In this document: piece by piece, positions 31,524 through 45,849 of the stretch | How the letters are laid out: every line of letters begins with the position of its first letter | Numbering within the stretch: position 1 is the first letter of the stretch | Origin: Plazaster borealis | Taxonomy: Eukaryota; Echinodermata; Asteroidea; Forcipulatida; Labidiasteridae | Reading direction: 5' to 3' | DNA length: 64,000 nucleotides | Assembly (NCBI GenBank): GCA_021014325.1 | Contig: CM037472.1 | Coordinates: forward strand, 21,499,063-21,563,062 | Notes under the pieces: model-generated | The model's database searches: none | What the model was told of the DNA's origin: nothing | The model's input: the letters and a program-made list of their open reading frames with translations, nothing else | Translations under genes and position numbers: made by a program

Positions 31524-34500
31524 GTTTGTCTTTTTAAGTTTATGTGTCCATTCTTGAGGAGGGTTGCTGAAATGTTTCGTCTGTCAGATTCTGTTATTTG
31601 TTGAAATTGATATTCAGGTTGGCACTTTCAGTGGCTTTCGTCAATGATAGATGCAATATTAATATGAGTGTAATTTGTTACAGTTTGTTGGGTTTTGAAT
31701 AAAATTCAAGCTGACAGCTGTCATTTGAGAATGGGATGAGCATTGAGTGCTTTGATTAAAAAGATTCCTGCTTTTTTTCATCTTCAAAGAAGCAAACACA
31801 AAAATCACTTTAAATATGTTTATGTTAGAGTTAAGCACATTTTGTGATTAATTTCATTTTTCATGAATTGCTACTGTGACTCTTCTCTTGACCTACAAAA
31901 ATACTTAAACAATTATAAAGTACATATCAGGTAACATACATCATACACAGTCCAACTGTATTTGGGGACCAAAACTGAAACCAAACTAGAAGGAATTATT
32001 TGAACTAGTGGTTCAGGCATCCTTCGTTCTATGTACAATTAGACATTTGGTTTTGAATACTGAACGCTGCTGGTGGAAACATGAACCAAAGTTCCCTGGA
32101 GAAAGTTGATGGCATTGTTGTTTTAAGATCTGTTTTGTGCATGAAGTCTTCAAGTCAAATACATTGTTTATTGTATTTATTGTACAGTGTTTATCAGGAT
32201 CCAGATGTTTAAATTGTTATTTTCAATATAATGTGCAATAGGCTCGATGTACTGTATTACACTAGGAAGTATTACATGGGGATACATGTGTAAATGATGA
32301 AATTTCCATATTTCTCATCAAACTTAACTGAAATTCCTTCTTGGTCTTTAAGTTTGGGTTTCATTCTACTAGTTTTCTGCTTCATCTGTACACATTTTGT
32401 ACTTAAAAACATGACAAATATTCAATTATGTCATGCATACAATAGGCCCTACATGTCAATTGTTTGCATACAAAAACTGTTGAGAAATTAATAACAGTGT
32501 ATGTTTCATGTTCGCATGGACGGGAACTTTGTGTTTTTGTTCATCCACAAAAAAAGTTACAAATGTCTGCCTTTCAACTTTGTGTAAATTGAATCGGAAC
32601 CCCAATTTCAGCCAAGAAGTAGATCACAGAATTAGTGTTCGATCCTGGAATTCTTACATATGTATAATACACAAAGGTTTATCAATTGTTGTTCTCACCC
32701 CCAGACATGATGGAAGCAATCACTGGTTGCCGGTCACAGGGCACCACTGACCTCTTTCACGACCCCAACCTACCCTTATGATCTGTTGATTTAATGATAT
32801 TGACCGATAAGCCTACAATGGAACAGACGAATGTCATAAAGGCAGAGTCGGAAGTTTTTGAACTAGTACTTTAACTCTATTTGAAAGATTATTATCTGGT
32901 ATTTGTTGTTCGATCTGTAGTGTTCGCTGCTCACATTAAGTCTTGTTTTTATAGTCAGTAAGGTTCTGAGATCTAATATATCATGGTCATTTTGGATGTT
33001 GTCAGCTGAGAACGGAAGGATACTTTTACTAAATAGAAACATATACAACAGATGATGTTTCCTGAGACCTACATGTAAAACTTGCTGGGTCAGCTGTCCT
33101 GGGTTCTTTTTTACTCTTTGATCAGTTTGTGGTGGTAAGTGCTGAAATAGATGTCTAGAGACGATTCAAACAAAGTCATCATGACAAAAATACACTGATG
33201 GAAACACGCTTTGAATGAGCCCTTGACAAGGTGTCTGGTACATAAATAACTTGCTTGGTCACTCTCAATTTTGAATTCTTAAGACTGGATTTGTTGAAAA
33301 AGCAGGCAACCTTTTTTTTTTTAAATTATGGACACTGCAAACTCTTTGGCTTATATTTATGGGGTCACATTGTATTTGTGGCAGTATTGTTTTTTTAGAG
33401 TTCATTGTCCAACCCACTTGTCTGATCTGTGAACTTGTACTTGTTCCACCGGCATGACAAATATGAATTTACAAAAGACCCTTGTGGAGTGAACTAAATT
33501 ACCCTTGAACCAAGCTAGTGTTTCCCCTGTACCATCCCAAGGGTGAAGCTTTAAATAACAGCACTGTGCTGTACATCATCACTCTAATGAGGCCTCACAA
33601 TCCTATAGCTATGTAATAATCAGACGCTCACCATGATTTCATGCAAACTTGAGCATTTTCATTTGTCACTTCTGTTGAAAGATCTGTCACACGGATGAAC
33701 AAATATTGAAATGGAAATGTGTACAAACGTTTGTCAAGTACATACATGTACTCATGCATGTATGACTCATTAAAAAATTCACTAATTTTAAAGATGTTGG
33801 TTTTCAGTTGTTCTTAATAGTGAATGTATAATACATTTACTTGTTAGAAGACGGCATTTGAAGCAAAACACCTGAAAAATAACTTAACAAGTATTGTTAG
33901 AATTAGAAAGGAGTTTTACTTTTACTTTCATATTTTTGCTGGTGTTTTGTATGGTCTTAAAATCAACTCTCCTCTGTGCGTGTGAATGTTGTGACCACAT
34001 ACATGTACACTGTTATTTAGCCTCTACCTAACTTGATGATTGTTTATCCCTCTGAGCACATTCAGAAAATAGATTGGTAACAGCCCGTTTCATAATGAAC
34101 TTGAAATGAATACCAGGCTCCATCATGATAAGGGGATTGGAATATTTGATACTCTGGGAGTCTCTGTTAGTGTATTCCACTGATGAAAGAGAAGCTGACC
34201 ACGCTAGGGTTGGAAGGTTTTACAGATTTCCCTCTCGGACTTAAAATATCACTGAATCAGCGCAACAAATTTGGTCTTGCTTAAATTTTAAATTGTCTTA
34301 AATTGCTGAAACACTCTGTAGAAAGTTTTGCAACTAACTTCTGAAAGTTGGATTCAAATGCTGATGTTGTTGACACAACAAGCTTCATATATTTAGGACG
34401 AAGTTACCAGACAGTGATGGCACTTTTGATGTAATTATTTTTCACATTCATTTTAAAGGGATTGTAAAAGTAAGCTGTGAAAATTTCATTTCAAAAGTTG

Positions 34501-37500
34501 GTAGTGTTTTTTGCGATATTGCTGAAACTCTGGAGCGGTTATGTCCACATAAGAAAAATAACCTGCAATTGGAATACACAATCTGAGAAACGTTACTGTC
34601 AGTGACGCTTCTCAGATTCAAATTTTTTGTGATAAAAAGTTATATCTTTTTCCATAACCGCAGTACTTCGAAGTGAAAAGTTTCTCAAAATGCATTAAAC
34701 TATCCAAAGCTGACTGTACTTCTTACCAAGTAAGTTTTTATTGCCATTCATTTTCAGAGTCATTACCAAACGTATACAGACCATTTATAAAAGTCAAATA
34801 TCAAGTAATACACCACAAGGGAAACCGACTGGGTAAATTTTAAATAATTTTAAAGGTTGAAAACCAACTTTACCCTTAGTAAGCATTCAAGATCATAAGT
34901 GGATAATTCTTTAATGGGATCCTGCCTCGTTTCCTAACAAATTAATTCATCAAATCCCACCTTTGACTCACTCGAGAACAGGCTGCATTGGTCACCAGCA
35001 ACATATTCACAAGAGACCACAGGTTCTTGTTGCTCGGAAGTTTCACAGGGCCAGAAATATTTCTTACAAGGCCTAAAATGTTTTCCTTCTTTTTTTATAT
35101 TTGCTGAACTTCTTGGTGGAGGTTTGGAACAGACCTCTTGCATTGCCCGCCATCACTGAGGTCAAACAATGAAAATGTGCACGCGTGTACGCACCACGCA
35201 CAACTCTCAGGCATTGATAGGTCTTCATTGACCTCAGTGAGGGCGCTGTTGGTGATTTTTACGTCATGCAAGGAGTCTATAGAAAAGTTTGAAAAACATA
35301 CATGTACACTAAATGCATTTGTTTTTCGTAAATTTTCAAAAGTATGTGTTTGCGATCAAAACACTAGACTGCAGGACTTAATTGGTTGTGGGTTTACTGG
35401 CTAAGTGCTAACCTTACTGGACTCTGGACAGTGGTCCAAGTGGGTAGTTCCTGGAGAGCTCTGAAAGGATAGCATTTGTGCAGATAATTTAAGATATGTT
35501 TTGGCACTTTGTCAGCTTTGATTTGAATAAATCCAAGCCAAGCAGAAGTACATGTAGGTGACAAAAATGCTGATAGATTTTGTTTCATGGATGCCCAACA
35601 TAAAAAGTTGCTCCTCTCCAATCACATACATGTACCTTTGTAATTGAATGTGTTAAGACCTTGGTATAAAGGTATTTCCAAATAGGAAGTTCCAAATGCC
35701 ACATTAATTGATTTGATCGTAATTAATTAGAAGGACATCAAACTAGATCATGGTCTCATTTTTTTGCGCTTTCTTTATTGTGCTTTGATTTATAAATCTA
35801 TTCTTCCTGTATTAATCATACGACATGACCTGGGTATCTATCACCTCAAGCCAAGTTGACAAGATCAAGTTTACGGGTTCCGTTTCCATAGCATTTGGGA
35901 TTGGGATTGGATTTGTAACCGTCCGGTCGGCTGAGTTAGTCAGGAAGACAACCCTGGGAAGGGGGAATGTGTCATCAGAGTGCGGGACCGAGCTGGAAGC
36001 CAAATATAGGATCCACAGAATCGGTTTTGGGATGTTACGAGGAGGAGGTGTTCTGAGGACTCGCTCGACACCGCTTCAAGCAAGATGCTGCAGTACGCAA
36101 AGTTTGCCAAGCTGAAAGTCTTACTGAAGCACATTAATGCCAATAGAGACTGCCCTCCCACTGTGGTTGCCATCGGCGATTGCCGGCAGTCAACAATGGG
36201 GAATTGTTATGGTTGTGGTTCTCGTGGTGAGGAGACCAAGAGGTTGGAGGATGACAGAAAACAGGTTGCTGGTGAGTGATTGTCAAAAGGAAAAAAGAAT
36301 CTTAGAAATAATAGGAAGTTTTTTTCATGATTGATTTTTTGACGAGTGATCGTAGAAGAGGGTTTGTGGTTAATTTTTTATGTTTACAATAACTATTGAA
36401 ACTCTAGTTATTCATTTCATGTAAACAATAATAAGCTGTTCATTTTGAAAGACTTTCAGCCATGATTTACTTTTAAGTCATTTTAAAGAATAGTAAAAAG
36501 TTTACTGAACAAGTTTTTTTGAAACAAATTCCCACATGCAGTGTAAAAGGTGTCCTAAAGTCTTTCATTTATTACTTGAAATATAAGCAACTCTTCCGCC
36601 TGACTCAAAAAAAGTTGCCTTGAGTGAAAGGATATATGACTGAATTGAATATTCATGATTTAGCAAAATGTTTGAACTGGTATTTTTTTCAAGTATTTGA
36701 AATGAAAAGAAACTTCTAATGAGGGGGAAAAATAGGTTAATGTACTGTAAACATACTTTCCTTAACCGACCTACAAGGATATTTCATTGAAAGTGTGTTT
36801 TAATTGAATAATTGATGATGGGATTAGGCTTAGTTGTGTTTGGGTCTCATCCAGGAACTTGAGGAGGACACAAAGGCTGGTGTCCTCTAATGAACGGATT
36901 GAGAGCTCCGAATCAATGCTCATTAGTTACGCTGACTGCTCTGGAGTCTCCGGGTCAATCCTGAGGGAACATGACATTTCCTAGAAGGGCTCTTCGGTTT
37001 GGGCTTTACAGTTAGATGCGTGAGAGGAAAGTTAACATACAGTGGGAATCTTCCGAGAAATTTGTAAGGTTAGAATCTTTGGAATGCTGTGTAAGTTCAT
37101 TTAATGTATAGCTTATGTGCCTTATAAAACATGACCTTTTTATTATGCAATTTAAGAACATCAATGTTTGGATAATGTACTTAATGTTGAGTAATTGTCA
37201 GTAAGATCTACGTGTACAGGCATTGCTGAGGACAGTTGACTGTATTTTGATCATTTACATTATGCATCAGTTTCAAATTGATTGCCTCTTCTGGGTAGAT
37301 TGGTTGTTGTTGTTGTTATTGTTGTCGTTGTCGTTGTTGTCGTTGATGTTGTCGTTAATGATGTTTTGATGTTGTCGTTGATTATGTTTTGATGGAAATT
37401 CGTTTTGATGTTGTCGTTGATTATGTTTTGATGTTGATGTTGTCGTTGTCGTCGTTGATGTCATCGTCGTTCATGGGAATTGAATATTCATGTTTTGGAC

Positions 37501-40500
37501 TCAACATCTATAGGCCCCATGTTCTTAAATTGCAGTTACCAATATTAATGCTGGTATTCTGTCAAGGTTAACACCATACATTTTTTAAATCATGGCATCT
37601 GCCGTTCCGCCCGTATTGTTTTTTTTATTATACCATGAGGCAGTTCTACCCTCATGGGTTATACTATACTACAAAAAAAAACTTACAAACAGTTCAAATT
37701 AAATGTGTTTTTTTTTTTTTTTTTTTTTTTATTTTATTTACATTTGGTTGGTTTTTGCATATTTAAACAAGTACAAGTGACTCGTGACTCGACGGACTCG
37801 TGACCTGTGACGACTGACTCGACTCTGGACCCTCGACCGACTGACTCGACCACTCGACGACCACTTGACTGTGACTTGACTCGACGACTCGACTGTGACA
37901 CAGGTACAACACTGACTTGTATTGCTATCCTGGACTTGAAAGTGTAAAGCTGTTAAGATTTTACTACTGAGCTGTGTACTTTCGTACATTACATTTTAGT
38001 ACGCAAGAGTAATTGTGGATGAATTCAATTATGTTGACTTTGAAGGCGTTACTTTCTATAATTGAAAGCTGAATTAACAGAGCACAATGTTAAAGATAGG
38101 CCGACAATGTTGATAACCTGGAGTGTCCGACGATTCTAGGAAAGAGCTTTGTCTTGGTTCACTGAAAACTAGACTCGGATCTTGAGGGTAGATGTACTTT
38201 CTGAATGACCCTCACCTGAACCAAGAAGGAATCTTCTCCATTCCGTTTGTCTCTTTGCGATAGGAAACAGTCAATAAAAACCTTGCTTTGGTAATGAACG
38301 CTTTGTTTAAAATGATTCTATTTTTTTGTTGATCGAGGGGAGTGAGCTCAGGACATTGTTAGTTAATAATTTCCTGTTTCCACACTCCACCTTATCTTTA
38401 AATAATTAATGAGATTCCTAAATTTCTCTACAAAGGTAGGTTGGTACATGCACATGCAGCGTTTTTCCTTAACAGTAGTCCGTTTGCCAAGTCAGAATTC
38501 TCTCCAAGTGGTCAGACGGGCTAGTCCGGTTTTGACAAGTGTCTCTATTTAATAGCAAATATGAACTAGTGATAAAGCTGAAGGACTAGTTATTAAGTGA
38601 AATGACTATCTTACTGGAACCGCTGGCTAGTTACTGAAAAGGTTACATGTAAGGGCAAACCCTGACATGTACATTCTGTATATTGTGTAATCTACAAGAG
38701 AAACTGTTTTCAACAAAATGACAGACTCCACTTCACTGCAGGAAAATTCTTTTTAATTCACCAAGTAAAGATGGTATTGATGGCCTGGGATCCTGGGATG
38801 TTCTTTGGGAAATTCAACCCATTTGTGTACAAATTTACATGTACATGTATGTCCTTGGAACTTGGACAAGTGTGCCATATGTATTGAAGCAAAGATCTAC
38901 TGTTTGAAAATTTTGCTTGATATCAAAGCCCTCCTGGAAATGTTTTTTGCAGCACAAACTGTTATTATTGCACATTTTTAAAGATGTAGGCCTACACACT
39001 TGGTCTGACCAGTAACCCTGGATTTCATGTGTTGACTACTTAAATGTAGATTGGATCACAGGATTTCCACCTGTAAAAAACATTGGCTGGCTATAAACCA
39101 GTAACCATTAAAGGGCCCCTTCATCTTATTAAGGAATACATATATGCCCCCACCAAAGCCTGCCTGTCTTCGCAAGGTCATCCTCCCCCAACAATACCCA
39201 AAGAAAGTTTGTTTACTTGCTTCACAATCACATGGCTTGCTCTCAAAAAATCTCAAGTTGTTTTCCTTGGCCCAAAAAGAGTTCCAAGTGGGGTGGCTTA
39301 AGCCTTGCCATTGTCCAGCACCTTAATTTGCCGAGGTATGTGTTGGGGAATGACTGTGTGAATTTATGTCAAGCGGTAGATCTGTAGTTTCCTACCCTGA
39401 TTGGCCTCTTCATTGTTGGAAGGCCCTCGTTGGACACCCCATCTTGGGTCAGTGATGAGACTAATGAGGGCAAAATTGTATGCATGTCACATCAGGACAT
39501 GTCATTATTCATCAACTTGAGTACGGTAGCATCCTTGTGTGCAAACACCAAGGATGTGGTGCATATAGAACTGTGCATTTTGTCATTTTGTTGAAATTTT
39601 ATTAGAATGATGGATGTTAGATAAGTGGCTTTCCTTGTTGGCATAGGAGACATTGTGCAAACTGCAAGTCTAGCCAGGAGAGTAGACTGCTCTTCTCTAT
39701 CAGTACACCTAAGGTTAGGCCGTGTCCGAATTGGCGGCTACAGCTACATGTATGACTACAGCTGGATCATCATGCATTTAGGTATCTAGGACATCCTCAG
39801 CAACACACTTGTGTAGCAACAGTCTCTCTTAGCCATAGCTGTAGCTGCTAATTCGGATACGGCCTATATCAATATGAGACCTGTGTTCATTCTGAATGCA
39901 CATTATTTTACAGATGTGCAGTGGAGGATTCCTTCCATTTGCCTCGGTAACTGTTGGTGCAGTTTTTATACCAGATCCACTTAAATTTTGCAATGAATGA
40001 AATCATCTCTTAAGTGATTAATATCGTTTTTTAATGTATAGAAATATAATCTTGAGGTAATTATGATATTGGTTTATGGTTCATAGTCCACTGTTTGTTT
40101 ACACATCTATTGGAATTCTTGTCTTTGTTCAGTAGACTTTTTAGTCAACTTGTTCCAGGCATATATATATTTTTGTTATCCCTTATCTTTGATTTATTCA
40201 GAGGCTAAAGTGGATCATCGGTGACAATTTTTTGTTTGAAGTATTTACACTGTTGTACAAATGACAACTCTGGGCGAAAATAATAACAACATTTGTTACC
40301 AGAAAGTTTCTTCACGTTTTACTTTAGAAACGTATAACACTTGCAATTCCTGCAACACGATCTAACAACAGAGAAGGAGAACTGTTGCAGCAGTCCTGAG
40401 TTCCGTTTTAACGTTGAATTGACCAACAGCAATAGATGTTTTCTGTAGGTTCACCTTTGATTCACACCATCCTGAGCTACCTCCCCATGCCTCATTGGAA

Positions 40501-43500
40501 GAGGACAGGACACTACCTGTTGGCACTCCAGTAACAATTATCTCCTCTTTGTCATCCCGTGATCTCACTCTAGTTCCCCCCATTGTAGGATTACCACTCT
40601 AATTTCGGCTCCCCCAAATGCCGATCATGCTCGAGTTACTTTGTCCTTATGGGTGAATGATTTCCCTGTTGTCGCCACCTCTTTAGAGAAAACATTTTCT
40701 TTGCTCTATGCTTCAATCCAGGACGGTGTGTTGTTTACAGCTTGAAGAAGCTTACAAAGCTCAGACTTGCTGTTGGATACAATTGTACTCTTTATTGGCT
40801 TGTTGAGAAGCATAATGAAAGCATAGAAAGTTCAAACTTCTTCTGGACTATTGAAGGACGTGCATTCACTTTGTTAATTTCAAATCAACCATTCAAACAA
40901 GTAAAGGTACAATAGTAGATGCAGTGTGAACTATGTGCATAACTGGGCATATCGTAAAATGCACGCTGCATTTGTTACTGATGCAATTAAGTGTTCGATT
41001 GATCAAGGACTGCATATTTTTGTTAAAAAGTATGTTTATTGTTTATCAGGTGTTTCCCTTTTCTTTTCCTTCAATTCTCATGCTGCTATTTTCTCATGTG
41101 TGCCTTTAAAGGTATCGTACACGTTTGGTAATGACTCAAAACAAATATCATTAGCATAAAAACTTACTTGGTAACAAGCAACGGTGAGCTGTTGAAAGTA
41201 TAAAACATTGTAGGAAACGACTCCCTCTGAACTTTTGAAAAAGGGGTAATTTCTCACTAAAATAATAAAAACTTCTTGCAAGAAGTTTTTATTCCTATCT
41301 GAAAGCACACCATTGTACAACAAGGGTGTTTTTTCTTTCATCATTTTCTTGCAACTTCGATAACCAATTGAGCCCAAATTTTCACAGGCTTGTTATTTTA
41401 TGCATATGTTGGGATACACCAAGTGAGAACACTGGTCTTTGACAATTTCTAAGCGTGTTCAGTGCCTTTTAACTGTTTGTAGAACAATTTAAACAACACG
41501 TTAAAACCTGCTCGACCATTGCACCACCAACCCTATTCTATTCACACTCTTTATTTTGGGGACAACATTAATCTGAACAAACCCAGCTCTCTCGTGTGCA
41601 CAACATGAGAACTTCCAAATACGGTACTCTAACATTGCAAGACCCAGAAAGACAGAGCGACCTACGTGGAGGCATTCACCGGCACACGCACCGTGGAGTT
41701 AGTATCCCGGTGACATAAAACGGATCACCTTTCAGGGAGAACTAGTGATAAAATTGTGTTATTGCATTATAAAATATGAAAGTGGGTCAAAAAGAATAAA
41801 GCAGTTAAGCTGTAAAGAAAAAGTTCTTTCACAGTGGCATTATTTATATATTTTTGTCTCTAGATTGTGTTCTAGATTTATTATTTATATGTACACGTCG
41901 TTATTTGTGTACTACACTTGGTAAGACCTTTCGTGCTTATTTCAGCAAAGTCCACCAAAATAAAATGCAGAAAATAGTTTGTGGTCTGACCTTTTCAATC
42001 CTGTAGCAGAGTCTTTCTCGAAGGCTAAAGGCTGAAATTAGGCCCCACTTGGTTTTATCTCCCATTATAAGCAGTGACTTTGGTGTTAACTTTAAATTAA
42101 TGTATTGCTGAATCATGTGATGGACTGTTGATAGAAACGTGTTTGCCAACTGCTCCCTCCGCACCCAAATAAACATAAATGTATACTATTCATGTTTGTA
42201 CTTGTAGTTGTTTGCATTATAACATTGATGCACACATAATGTTCTGCCAGTTGATTATTAATCACTGTCATGTGTGTGGTGGTTTAGTTTTGATTTTGAG
42301 ACTTTGCGCAAGTGGAATATTCCAAAAGGAATAGCATAGTAACGCACAACCACTAGTTGTTTTTCTCTTCAGGAATTATCATATTAAGCAATGAGGATCT
42401 GCACTGCCCCATTAAGTGCATTGTTCTCCTGTAAACCAGAACAGGTACACACAGGGTACACACTGTTAATAATGTACACAATGCAGTTCAGCATCAACAT
42501 CCCAATGTTGACAGTCAACCAGCATATAGACAGATTAGGCTTAATATTATGCAACAATTTCAGGAGAACTGGTTCCCCAGACAAACAAATCCAGGGCCAG
42601 GTTTTACCTCTGTAATACGAATCCCAAACATAACAGGGTCTTACTCTTTTGTATTGTTGAATTCAAACCGCACTGAATCGCCACAGAGAAAGTGTCTTTC
42701 TTTGCTCTTTGGTGTGTTTTCTTGCCTCCAGTGTGTGTTTTCGCTGGTCACTAGAATGACTGAAATCGGAAAGAGTAATAAATTTTTGTTTTTGATCCAA
42801 AAAATAATGCTTGATTTCCTCATAATATGAAATATGGGTCCTCAGGGACACTTCAAAGGGAAATGTGTCACTGAACAGAGTTGTCAGATTTTCCCTTCTG
42901 GGCTTGATTATAAATCAAGGCATCAGGTTGGCTCAGTGGTTTCTTTCCCTGCTTTTTACCTCTGTGGACCTCAGTTCTAATCCCACCTCGGACCGGAGCC
43001 TTGCATGTGGATTGGGTTTTCAGTCCCTACCTGATAGTGATGGTTTGGGTTTTCCCCATGTGTGGTTTTCCCTCCGGCATCTAAAACTGAACATTACTTC
43101 TCGTTTCCTATTCACCATCCTGCTATTGGCACTTGCGCTGTTGACTGTGTAATCATGGTGTAATGAATTAAATGTAATGAAATACATCAATATCAATCAG
43201 TGTGTTGTACAAAATGTTTACATGCACCGTATGTCTGTACCCTTCCATTTTAACGACGACTATGTGTTGGGCAGTATTCCTGGGGACTGTCAGGAAATTA
43301 AATGTGCATTCAGGGGCGTGGCAAGGTCTGGGATGTTGTATGAATGCCAATTTGCCAAATTGACACATCCTTTCAGAGAGGGTACATGGAAGCCAGTGTG
43401 CCAACTTGCTAACTGTCAATGTTCCCCACACTATTCCAAAGCAAAATTTTTCTAGTATGTGACACGAGGCAATTTACAGGCAACCAGTTCCAGGCAATCT

Positions 43501-45818
43501 CAATGAAGAAAAGGCATTCACATTTGAATTTTCAGATATTTTTCTTGGGGATCGTAAGACGCTGTTTGAAAAATTACTGATGTGCTACCAAAGTGATCCT
43601 GTGGCATGCACTGCAGTTGGTTGCCTCCAAGGTGCCTGTAAAAGTTGCCTCGTGTGACAGGGCCCTAGGACTGAAAGAAAGACTATCGTCTTGGACTGAT
43701 ATTAAAATGTATGTCAAAGCAACAAGCGTTCTTGCAAGTTGGAGTTGGAGTTGCTTAAAAACGAAGAAAGGAAAAACAAAGAAGCTGAGACGATAAAAAT
43801 GAACACATTTTAGTCTGTTCTGTAGTTCTATTCTGCTTCATTCATTGAATGCTGAATGCTGAGGCTCACTATGGAAACTGAAAAAAATATTTGCATCATA
43901 CCCCCACCCTGGTTGCTATGCTCATGTGTACATTGACTATGAACAATGTGCATGTCATCCATCTTTGTATAAAGTTGAAGGACTTGAATTTTATTACCAT
44001 CCCAATAAATACATGTATACTGAAATACTTGGAATGCTGTTTGTAGTTGAGAAAAAATTGTATAAGTCTGATCATGGTCTGATCTTATTTCTTGACTTTT
44101 AACAGTACAAAAAACTATAAGAACTTAAAACAAAAACCCCCACATCTTAACAGTTGAATGTCATCTATTTCAAAGACACATTTTTTGACAACTAGAGGAT
44201 TGTATTGGGAACCCTTTCAAGAAAACCAACGATGTACAAAACTTTTTAACGTCCAAGATGTTCCCAGCAGCCATTCATCTATTTCCATATGATTGCTCAG
44301 TGTTAAAAGATTACGAATGAAGGAAATCACTGTAATAGAATGGGAAATTAACAATTGGTCATAAATGCGGTTTCATCTTGGTTGGACTGTTCAATGGCTC
44401 TTTTACACTGTGTGACATTCCATCTTGGTTGACGCTATTTATGAGAGATGATGATGTTAATGATGATGGGTGGGTTCGGGGATGAATCTTGACTCCTGAT
44501 ATCAGAGATTGGTCACTCATAGTTGCTCATCATTTTTTCTAGTAATCTTGTGATGATTAGGGGAGGGGTCGATGCATCGACATCAGGTTGGAGAGTGGAT
44601 CGCGTACACACTCGTGTACAGAGATGATCTATGAATGGAGTTCATGTAAAAATGATTGATGCACAAATGTATTGAAGATGACAATCCAAATTCAGAGTGA
44701 AAGATGCAGACAAATTCTAAAGACAATTATTAGGCCTATGCGTTTCAAGAAAGCCATTTCAATGACACCTTTGTACTTTTGTATTGAAACAAATACATTA
44801 TTGTTTACATGTAATAACCATCAGGTTTTTTAATGATTTTAGAAAATGCCTTGATTCACCGAGGAGATTTTCCAAGAAGATGTGTAATTCATAAGTGTGC
44901 ATAGATTGACATTGCGAGATGGCCCAATGAAGGAAGCCAGAAGGCCATACGTGAGGAATGTATATCTTGTGGGTGTGGTTCATTTTGTGGTCAGTGGTTG
45001 AGCAATGTTCAACGACCACAGTATTATCAACTCATACAGTAAACAAGTAAGAACTTGGTTAAGACTGCGCTCGTTTTAACGCAACATTTCCCGTGGAACT
45101 TATTTCATCAGCAGCAAAAATGAGAGTTTGTGGCAACAAAGGTAACCAAACGTGAACCCTTTTTTAAAAACGTTCCATTTCTTTTACTTTAGTGGCTTTC
45201 TTTTTAATGAACTGTTTTCCCAGGCATGAATCTATGTCTTCATTGTGTTCTGGGAATCTAAGGAATTCTTTATCAGAGGATTTTAGGGTGGGGGGGGGGG
45301 ACTTCTGTCCAAGAGGAAAAGAGTGTGTTAAGGTATGGATATATATATAAGGTGATCCCCGGCTGCCGCTTCCCAGGTTGTATCGTATGGGTGTGATCCC
45401 TGGCTACACGGCAGTTTGCGGCCAACATAGGGCTAGATAGCTCAGTTGGTAGAGCGCCGCACGTTAAACCGGAGGTCGGTTCAAATCCCCCTTAGTCATT
45501 TTTTTTTTTTCTTTGTTCAACCCAAATCATTTAATATTTACCCAGTCAGTTGTGGTCCATTACTTGAATTATATGATATATAAATAAAAAATAAAATAAG
45601 GTAGGTGATCCCCGCTGCCCGGTCCCAGGTTGTATCATAGGAGTGTGGATTGGTGCTCCTGGCAGTTTGGCATGAATGGCTTGAATGGCTTTCTGACAAC
45701 AAAGATATTGACAAAATGACAAGACCGCCAACATAGGGCCTAGGCTCTAGAGTTAGTAGAGCGAGGTAGTACGGGTTAAACCGTTCGTTGGTTCAAATCC
45801 CTCTTAAAAATCATTATA

Positions 45819-45849
<31 letters not shown>

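Larger units (their letters stand above)
31524..35780 (+). other. Gene X intron between exon A and promoter B
   Basis: No supportable exon. It contains a family B MITE at 34448-34795 and the dispersed repeat at 35140-35260. The rest shows nothing I can name. Confidence 0.4.

Noticed and set aside
40362..40583. 73-codon minus-strand frame (MGGTRVRSRDDKEEIIV...)
   Set aside because: Composition is protein-like, but I found no phase-matched neighbouring exon and no recognisable domain.
45427..45500. Functional tRNA gene
   Set aside because: A- and B-box-like parts are present, but the anticodon stem does not pair properly and the unit is part of a duplicated repeat.
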